From NCBI GenBank assembly GCA_009774735.1, contig VSOH01000052.1, forward strand, positions 1 to 8,789: DNA of 8,789 bases, given 5' to 3'. The DNA is from Clostridiales bacterium. GTDB lineage: Bacteria > Bacillota_A > Clostridia > Oscillospirales > Acutalibacteraceae. The notes under the pieces are model-generated. The model had not been told where the DNA came from. It ran no database searches and saw only the letters and a list, made by a program, of their open reading frames with translations. Made by a program: the position numbers and the translations under genes. Each line of letters opens with the position of its first letter. Within the stretch, counting starts at the first letter, position 1. Below are positions 4,023-8,789 of the stretch, piece by piece.

Positions 4023-6551
4023 GTGATTATTTTGAAGCGCAGAATATTATCTATGCTTTTAGCACTTTCACTTATTGTGTCTGCATTGTTCTGTTTTAAC
4101 ATTTCAATGGTTTTCGGTGCAACAAATTACACAGGCAACTGCGGTGCTGATGGTGCAACACTTACAAGACCCGGTAAAAATGCAACTTTTGTCTATAATG
4201 AGTCTACCAGAACACTTACGATATCAGGAACAGGTGCAATTAAGGATTATGGTGATACCGTTATCAATAAAAGACCCTGGGATGATTACAAGGATCAAAT
4301 CCAGAAGGTGGTTGTCGGTGAAGGTATTACCACTATAGGCAAGCTGAATTTCTATAATTGTACTGCACTTGTTGATGTATCACTGCCAACTACTCTTACT
4401 AAAATTACGGGTGATACAGTGCCTACGCTTGAAGGCACTGATCAGGCTACATACGGAGCGTTCAGAAATTGTACCGCACTTAAAAAAATCGTTTTGCCTG
4501 ACGGATTAACAACAATCGGTCACAGGGCATTTCTTGGATGTACAGCACTTGAAAGCATAGCTTTTCCCGATTCACTTACAAGCCTTGGTCAGTATGCGTT
4601 TACCGAATGCACAAATCTTAAAACAGTTAAGTACGGCACAGGACTTACCTCGACAGGCTCAAGTGTTTTCAGGGATACAGGTGTAACGACTATTATATTT
4701 TCACCAACAATTACAAAGGTTGACCCGTATTGTTTCTTCAACACCAAGCTTGTTGATATTGAAATTCCGGAAACAATTACCGAAATAGGACTGCGTTCCT
4801 TTGCAAACTGTGACTTTATTTCAACTGTTACCGTGTATAATGCAAATTGTGAATACGGTGGTATTAAGCTGATTAACAGCGGTGAGGATCCTTTCCACGG
4901 CTCTGCACAAGCACTTACTATGCGTGGTCACAGCAATTCAACCACACAGGAGTATGCTGAAGCGAAAAACTATAGGTTCGAGTCAATTGATGACTGTACG
5001 CATTCAAATAATCATTATGAAGTTGTAATTCCTGCCGGCTGTGTTGAGCCCGGTTCTCAAAAGAAAGTATGTGATGATTGCGGCTTTGAATTTCCTGAGG
5101 AGGAAATTCCGGCAGTAAATCATAGGTGGGCTACTGTTGAGATTTCAGACGAAACTGCGCAGAACGGTCACGTTTATACCTTGCGTGTGTGCGAAAACTG
5201 CGGTGATGAATCTACTAAAATAGAACACAAAGCTTTTGTCGAAGGTTTTTATGAATATACCAATACTGCAACCTGCACTAAATCAGGCATCGAAACATAT
5301 ACCTGTCTTGTAGACGGCTGTAATAATGTTGAAAGAAAGATTGCGCTTAAGGGCAACCATAAGGTTGAAAACTATACTTCGGTGACTGAGGCAACCTGTA
5401 CTGCGGACGGCTCAAGAGAAGGTGTGTGCACTGTTTGCAATGAAGCTGTTGTTGAAACAATCAAAGCTACAGGTCACAATAATGTTGAAGACCATATTGT
5501 TGACAGCACTGCCGAGGACGGTCATACATATACTGTTTTAAAATGTTCAGTCTGTGCAGAGGAAAGCACTGTGCCTAATCATGTAGAGTGGCTTGAGGGT
5601 CAGTATGTATCAACAGTAGTTATTCCTGCTAAGTGTATCATCAACGGCAGACAGCGTGATGTATGTACTGTTTGCTCTGAAACAAGATATGTTGAAATTC
5701 CTGCAACAGGACAGCATAATTGGGAGGAAACTACAAGAACCGATCCCGATTGTACTCATGTTGGTAAGATTTATTATAGATGTATCAATGAAGGCTGTAC
5801 TATGACTAAGAGTGATAATATTCCTGCATTGGGTCACGAGCTTGTTTTACAGGAAACAGAGTCTGTTGCACCAACCTGTACGACTGCCGGCTATAACACA
5901 TTTAAGTGTGCTAACTGTGCAGCTAAGGAAACAACGGTCCTTCCTGCACTTGGTCATACTGTGGATGAAACAAATTATACAATTATTTCGGAAGCTGATT
6001 GTGAGCATGATGGTGTTGCAAAATCGGTGTGTACAGTTTGCAGTGTTGATTTTGAAATTGTACTTGAAAAGTTTGGTCATAATATGGAGGACGATATAAC
6101 CGATATCGAGGACAAGCCCGGACATACTATGAATACTCCTACCTGTACAAGGTGCGGTCATACTGAGCCTGCATCAGTCAATCACAACGAGTGGATTGAG
6201 GGCTATTATACGACAGATATAAAAATCAAGCCAACCTGTATTTTAAGTTCAACATCAGTTGATACCTGTACACTTTGCGGTAAAACAAAAACAAATGTTG
6301 TTCCTGCAACAGGTCATAAGTATTTATATACAAATACAGAAAATAATGGTACCTTGGTTTATACCTGCACAATCTGTAACGGCACAGACAAGCGTGCTCC
6401 TAAAAATGTATCAGCTTTGTTCCCGACATATATTAATAAAAATACTGCAGAGGTTTTACTGCTTGGGTACGTGTTTGATGTGAATAATGACGGAGTTATT
6501 AATGCCAAGGATTATGCGATAATCAATAAAGCTGTGAAAATGTCAGAGTGA
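4023..6551 (+). CDS. Secreted BspA-like LRR protein with Cys/His repeats and a single dockerin-like C-terminal repeat
   Basis: The protein has 842 residues from GTG 4023. An in-frame TTG at 4032 is an alternative start that fits GGTGAT (4022-4027) as ribosome binding site. Residues 5-32 are a signal peptide: K-R-R, then a hydrophobic core, with cleavage likely after V-F-G (30-32). A short beta domain (37-95: N-C-G-A-D-G, T-L-T-I-S-G-T-G) is the usual lead-in to BspA LRRs. LRR_5-type repeats fill about 96-290 (for example I-V-L-P-D-G-L-T-T-I-G). About 12 Cys/His repeats fill 325-788, and D-V-N-N-D-G-V-I-N-A-K-D (819-830) is a calcium loop as in dockerin halves. BspA-like LRRs bind host or matrix proteins in some species, which is family knowledge. 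Adhesion is inference here. There is no LPXTG or C-terminal membrane helix. It is flanked by its own promoter and terminator. Confidence 0.85.
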   Translation: MIILKRRILSMLLALSLIVSALFCFNISMVFGATNYTGNCGADGATLTRPGKNATFVYNESTRTLTISGTGAIKDYGDTVINKRPWDDYKDQIQKVVVGEGITTIGKLNFYNCTALVDVSLPTTLTKITGDTVPTLEGTDQATYGAFRNCTALKKIVLPDGLTTIGHRAFLGCTALESIAFPDSLTSLGQYAFTECTNLKTVKYGTGLTSTGSSVFRDTGVTTIIFSPTITKVDPYCFFNTKLVDIEIPETITEIGLRSFANCDFISTVTVYNANCEYGGIKLINSGEDPFHGSAQALTMRGHSNSTTQEYAEAKNYRFESIDDCTHSNNHYEVVIPAGCVEPGSQKKVCDDCGFEFPEEEIPAVNHRWATVEISDETAQNGHVYTLRVCENCGDESTKIEHKAFVEGFYEYTNTATCTKSGIETYTCLVDGCNNVERKIALKGNHKVENYTSVTEATCTADGSREGVCTVCNEAVVETIKATGHNNVEDHIVDSTAEDGHTYTVLKCSVCAEESTVPNHVEWLEGQYVSTVVIPAKCIINGRQRDVCTVCSETRYVEIPATGQHNWEETTRTDPDCTHVGKIYYRCINEGCTMTKSDNIPALGHELVLQETESVAPTCTTAGYNTFKCANCAAKETTVLPALGHTVDETNYTIISEADCEHDGVAKSVCTVCSVDFEIVLEKFGHNMEDDITDIEDKPGHTMNTPTCTRCGHTEPASVNHNEWIEGYYTTDIKIKPTCILSSTSVDTCTLCGKTKTNVVPATGHKYLYTNTENNGTLVYTCTICNGTDKRAPKNVSALFPTYINKNTAEVLLLGYVFDVNNDGVINAKDYAIINKAVKMSE
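4308..4892 (+). repeat. BspA-type leucine-rich repeats (residues about 96-290)
   Basis: Repeats of about 22-24 residues follow the LRR_5 pattern: I/V-x-L/F-P-x-x-L-T-x-I-G, then A-F-x-x-C-T-x-L-x-x-I. Good copies begin near residues 97, 157, 180, 227 and 248. One copy near 120-145 carries an insertion (about 12-15 residues including D-T-V-P-T-L-E-G-T-D). The cysteine after A-F recurs (C113, C150, C173, C196) and stacks along the solenoid in this family. Confidence 0.75.
4995..6386 (+). repeat. About 12 Cys/His repeats of two alternating classes (residues 325-788)
   Basis: Class A units read C-x(8-11)-C-x2-C (or C-x4-C)-x(n)-P-A-(T/L)-G-H, for example those with first Cys at 459, 619 and 739. 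Class B units lack the first Cys and read G-H-x-Y/M...C-x2-C...(N/E)-H, at about 382-402, 500-520 and 700-721. Each B unit is followed by the linker (W/V)-(L/I/V)-E-G-x-Y and then an A unit. The order is roughly A, B, A, A, B, A, A, A, A, B, A, then a final B-like unit. Three Cys plus one His per A unit would suit metal binding or disulfides; which one is not shown by the sequence. Confidence 0.75.
6477..6512 (+). other. Single EF-hand/dockerin-type calcium loop (residues 819-830)
   Basis: D-V-N-N-D-G-V-I-N-A-K-D places acidic or amide ligands at loop positions 1, 3, 5 and 12 and Gly at 6, followed by a short helix (Y-A-I-I-N-K-A-V). Type I dockerins need two such loops. Only one is present, 24 residues from the C-terminus, so this is half a dockerin. 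Confidence 0.75.
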
Positions 6552-6570
6552 GTTAATAAAGTATCTTTAT

Positions 6571-6598
6571 GGGAGGGCTTATAATGCCCTCCTTTTTA
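6571..6598 (+). terminator. Intrinsic terminator after the secreted protein gene
   Basis: A perfect 7-bp GC-rich stem, GGAGGGC (6572-6578) and GCCCTCC (6586-6592), encloses a 7-base loop and is followed by TTTTT (6593-6597). It lies 20 bases after the stop codon. Confidence 0.92.
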
Positions 6599-6628
6599 AT
6601 TTTTAGATATTTATTTTTATTATAGCTA

Positions 6629-6657
6629 TTTACTTTATTTATATTTTATATTATTAT
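6629..6657 (+). promoter_or_regulatory. Candidate promoter of the pyrH-frr-uppS cluster
   Basis: TTTACT (6629-6634, four of six consensus bases) and TATTAT (6652-6657, five of six) are spaced 17 bases in a very AT-rich stretch just after the terminator. The start point would fall near 6664, giving a short leader. The background is so AT-rich that chance matches are likely. Confidence 0.45.
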
Positions 6658-6688
6658 ATAAGCGAATAATATGTATGGAGGTATTCTC

Positions 6689-7396
6689 GTGAGCATAGCA
6701 TATAAAAGAATATTGTTAAAACTCAGCGGTGAAGTTCTTGCCGGTGAAAAGGGTACAGGTATTGATACTGATACCGTAGTTAAAATTTGTAAATCAATTA
6801 AAGAGGTTGCCGATTTGGGCGTTGAGGTCGGCATTGTTGTCGGCGGAGGAAATTTCTGGAGAGGCAGAACAAGTGAGCATATGGACAGAACTCGTGCTGA
6901 CCATATCGGTATGCTTGCAACTGCTATGAATTCACTTGCACTTTGTGATGCACTTGAACAGCTTGGTGCCGTTGTTAGAGTTCAGACTGCTATTGAAATG
7001 CGTCAGATTGCCGAGCCTTATATTCGCAACAAGGCTATCCGTCATTTTGAGAAGGGAAGAATTGTTATTTTCGGCTGCGGCACAGGCTCACCATTCTTCT
7101 CAACCGATACTGCTGCTGCACTCAGAGCAGTTGAAATCAATGCGGATGTTCTTCTTAAGGCTACGAATGTTGACGGTGTGTATGACAAAGACCCTAATAA
7201 GTATGACGATGCCGTTAAGTTTGATGAGGTACAGTTCAAAGAGGTGCTTGCACGTGATATCAAGGTTATGGATTCAACAGCTTTCTCACTTTGCAAGGAT
7301 AACGATTTGTCAATTCTTGTGTTTGATTTAACAGACCCCGATAATGTTGTTAGAGCTGTTAAGGGTGAAACAATCGGCACACTTGTAAGAAATTAA
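6689..7396 (+). CDS. pyrH: UMP kinase
   Basis: It phosphorylates UMP to UDP with ATP in pyrimidine nucleotide synthesis. The bacterial enzyme is a hexamer of the amino-acid-kinase fold. The start is placed at GTG 6689, six bases after GGAGGT (6677-6682). The upstream in-frame ATG at 6671 would translate that ribosome binding site. The product is then 235 residues, the usual length. Visible family motifs, numbered from the GTG, are K-R-I-L-L-K-L-S-G-E (6-15), G-G-G-N-F-W-R-G-R (about 52-60), D-H-I-G-M-L-A-T (about 71-78), G-T-G-S-P-F-F-S-T-D-T-A-A (about 131-143) and K-A-T-N-V-D-G-V-Y-D-K-D-P. It is followed after 28 bases by frr, so the two are surely co-transcribed. The gene looks intact. 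Confidence 0.96.
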   Translation: MSIAYKRILLKLSGEVLAGEKGTGIDTDTVVKICKSIKEVADLGVEVGIVVGGGNFWRGRTSEHMDRTRADHIGMLATAMNSLALCDALEQLGAVVRVQTAIEMRQIAEPYIRNKAIRHFEKGRIVIFGCGTGSPFFSTDTAAALRAVEINADVLLKATNVDGVYDKDPNKYDDAVKFDEVQFKEVLARDIKVMDSTAFSLCKDNDLSILVFDLTDPDNVVRAVKGETIGTLVRN

Positions 7397-7424
7397 TTTA
7401 ATATATTTGGAGAGGTAAATTATT

Positions 7425-7979
7425 ATGGAAACAGTATTTTCTAAAACTAAAGAGAAAATGGAAAAGTGCTTAACTGCTCTTGAGCGTGATTATGCAGCAG
7501 TAAGAGCAGGCAGAGCCAATCCGGCTGTGCTTGATAAAGTGATGGTTGACTATTACGGCGTACCTACACCCATTAATCAGATGGCTGCAGTTTCGGTGCC
7601 CGAGGCAAGGCTTCTTGTTATCCAGCCATGGGATGCTTCAACTCTTAGAGAGATCGAAAAGGCAATCAATACGGCTGACATCGGAATCAATCCTCAGAAC
7701 GACGGAAAGGTTATACGTCTTACCTTCCCTCAGCTTACAGAGGAGCATCGTAAAACTCTGCAAAAAGATATTTCTAAGCGTGGTGAGGAAGCAAAGGTTG
7801 CTATACGTAACGTCCGCCGTGATGCTATGGATGATATAAAAAAGCTTAAGAAAGACAATGAAATTACTGAGGATGAGCAGAAGGATGCAGAAAAGAAGCT
7901 TCAGGATATTACAGACGATTATGTAAAGCAGGTTGAGTCTATTACCAAAAAGAAAGAGGAAGAGGTTCTTTCAATCTAA
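7425..7979 (+). CDS. frr: Ribosome recycling factor
   Basis: It splits the post-termination 70S complex together with EF-G. The product is 184 residues, standard for RRF. ATG 7425 follows GGAGAGG (7409-7415). Typical features are the N-terminal helix with R-A-G-R-A-N-P (27-33), V-D-Y-Y-G (42-46), P-W-D (68-70 region), N-D-G-K-V-I-R-L-x-F-P-x-L-T-E-E-R/H (about 92-107) and R-N-V-R-R-D-A (128-134). The charged Lys/Glu-rich C-terminal helix closes the three-helix bundle. It lies in the conserved pyrH-frr pair. Confidence 0.97.
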   Translation: METVFSKTKEKMEKCLTALERDYAAVRAGRANPAVLDKVMVDYYGVPTPINQMAAVSVPEARLLVIQPWDASTLREIEKAINTADIGINPQNDGKVIRLTFPQLTEEHRKTLQKDISKRGEEAKVAIRNVRRDAMDDIKKLKKDNEITEDEQKDAEKKLQDITDDYVKQVESITKKKEEEVLSI

Positions 7980-7995
7980 TTTAATTTATGTTTAA

Positions 7996-8017
7996 AGGGT
8001 GACTTAACAGTCACCCT
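7996..8017 (+). other. Strong 9-bp hairpin between frr and uppS without a T-run
   Basis: AGGGTGACT (7996-8004) and AGTCACCCT (8009-8017) pair perfectly around a 4-base TAAC loop. The following bases are AAAACTG on the plus strand, so a standard intrinsic terminator is not supported in either direction. It more likely protects the 3' end of the pyrH-frr message or modulates uppS expression. Confidence 0.7.
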
Positions 8018-8055
8018 AAAACTGTATTTATAACTATATTGAGGAGGTGCACTGA

Positions 8056-8789
8056 ATGGCACTTTTCAGTAAAAAAATTGAAACAACTGACGAGTTTGCA
8101 GTTCTTCCAAAGCATATTGGTATTATTATGGATGGTAACGGACGTTGGGCTAAAAAGAGAGCTTTGCCGCGATCTGCCGGTCACAAGGCGGGTGCTAATG
8201 TGTTCAGAACAATCAGTAAGGAATGTGAACGACTCGGTATTGAAAATGTTACCTTCTATGCTTTTTCAACAGAAAACTGGAAAAGACCTAAGGAAGAGGT
8301 TGATGCTCTTATGAGGCTGTTTATGGATTATCTGCTTGAAGCAAAAAGTGATATGACACAGGCCGGTAACAGCAGAATTAAGTTTATCGGTGAGCGTGAA
8401 GGCATTTCTCAGAATCTGTTGGATTTAATGGATGAGGCAGAGGCGGAAACCGCATCGCACACAGGCACGACTGTTAACCTGGCAATCAATTACGGCGGCA
8501 GACAGGAAATCGTTTCAGCCGTTAATCAGCTTATCAGTGAGGGCAAAGCAGATATTACCGAAGATGATATTTCATCGAAGCTTTATACCTGCAGTGAATG
8601 TGATTTGATAATCAGACCCAGTGGTGAACAGCGTCTTTCAAACTTCCTGCTCTGGCAGGCGGCATACAGTGAATTCTGGTACAGTGACGTGCTTTGGCCG
8701 GATTTTAAGATTGAGGATTTGCATCAGGCACTCAGAGAGTTTGAAAAAAGGAACCGTCGTTTTGGTGGTTTGTGTTGTTTCTTTGTTAG
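8056..8789 (+). CDS. uppS: Isoprenyl transferase, undecaprenyl diphosphate synthase (extreme 3' end outside window)
   Basis: It adds isopentenyl diphosphate units in cis to farnesyl diphosphate to make the C55 lipid carrier precursor for peptidoglycan and other wall polymers. ATG 8056 follows GAGGAGGTG (8041-8049). The frame is open to the window end, with 244 complete codons. Motifs are complete: H-I-G-I-I-M-D-G-N-G-R-W-A (20-32) with catalytic Asp26, F-Y-A-F-S-T-E-N-W-K-R-P (about 67-78), N-Y-G-G-R-Q-E, and near the C-terminus I-I-R-P-S-G-E-Q-R-L-S-N-F-L-L-W-Q followed by E-F-W. The usual R-R-F-G-G end is reached, so only a few residues are missing. The first 15 or so residues are an unremarkable family-typical extension. 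A Pro replaces the more common Thr in R-T-S-G-E, a mild variant. It is likely co-transcribed with frr across a 76-base gap. Confidence 0.95.
   Translation, partial: MALFSKKIETTDEFAVLPKHIGIIMDGNGRWAKKRALPRSAGHKAGANVFRTISKECERLGIENVTFYAFSTENWKRPKEEVDALMRLFMDYLLEAKSDMTQAGNSRIKFIGEREGISQNLLDLMDEAEAETASHTGTTVNLAINYGGRQEIVSAVNQLISEGKADITEDDISSKLYTCSECDLIIRPSGEQRLSNFLLWQAAYSEFWYSDVLWPDFKIEDLHQALREFEKRNRRFGGLCCFFV

Noticed and set aside
4995..6386. Nucleic-acid-binding zinc-finger array
   Set aside because: The protein has a clear signal peptide, LRRs and a calcium loop, so these repeats lie outside the cell.
6671..6688. ATG 6671 as the start of pyrH
   Set aside because: It would translate the ribosome binding site GGAGGT. 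GTG 6689 has ideal spacing and gives the usual protein length.
7996..8017. Intrinsic terminator between frr and uppS
   Set aside because: The stem is strong but is followed by AAAAC rather than a T-run on either strand.

Overview
The window looks like a low-GC Firmicutes chromosome, most likely a gut-type clostridium (Ruminococcaceae/Oscillospiraceae-like). The grounds are AT-rich spacers, strong AGGAGG-type ribosome binding sites, the pyrH-frr-uppS order, a BspA-type leucine-rich repeat surface protein with a dockerin-like calcium loop, and a collagen-like GPT-repeat protein next to a glycosyltransferase. The genus cannot be fixed from the sequence alone.

Region 1 (1-1799, minus strand) is a two-gene unit. 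A cytoplasmic GT2-fold glycosyltransferase with a TPR-like C-terminal half (714-1799) is followed 50 bases downstream by a collagen-like protein (663 to beyond base 1). That protein has a Cys/His-rich head and a Thr-saturated Gly-X-Thr tail built on a 15-residue (45-bp) super-repeat. The arrangement suggests an enzyme paired with its protein substrate, comparable to glycosylated BclA-type spore-surface proteins. Here the enzyme resembles SunS-type peptide glycosyltransferases. This is the most interesting system in the window.

Region 2 (1813-3909, plus strand) follows a divergent promoter region. It holds a GPH-family (MelB-like) sugar:cation symporter and an overlapping GNAT acetyltransferase. 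The symporter's 5' end is out of frame by one base: the ribosome binding site and ATG at 1993 lead into a stop at 2077, while the body of the gene is open in another frame. One extra T in the T-run at 2041-2045 would join the two into a normal family N-terminus.

Region 3 (3968-6598) is a monocistronic unit with a near-consensus promoter and a clear intrinsic terminator. It encodes an 842-residue secreted protein with a signal peptide, a BspA-like LRR domain, about 12 Cys/His repeats of two alternating kinds, and a single EF-hand/dockerin half-repeat at the C-terminus.

Region 4 (6629-8789) is the housekeeping cluster pyrH (UMP kinase), frr (ribosome recycling factor) and uppS (undecaprenyl diphosphate synthase, cut by the window edge). 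It has its own likely promoter and a strong non-terminator hairpin between frr and uppS. The rpsB-tsf genes that often precede pyrH are absent, and the surface-protein gene sits there instead.
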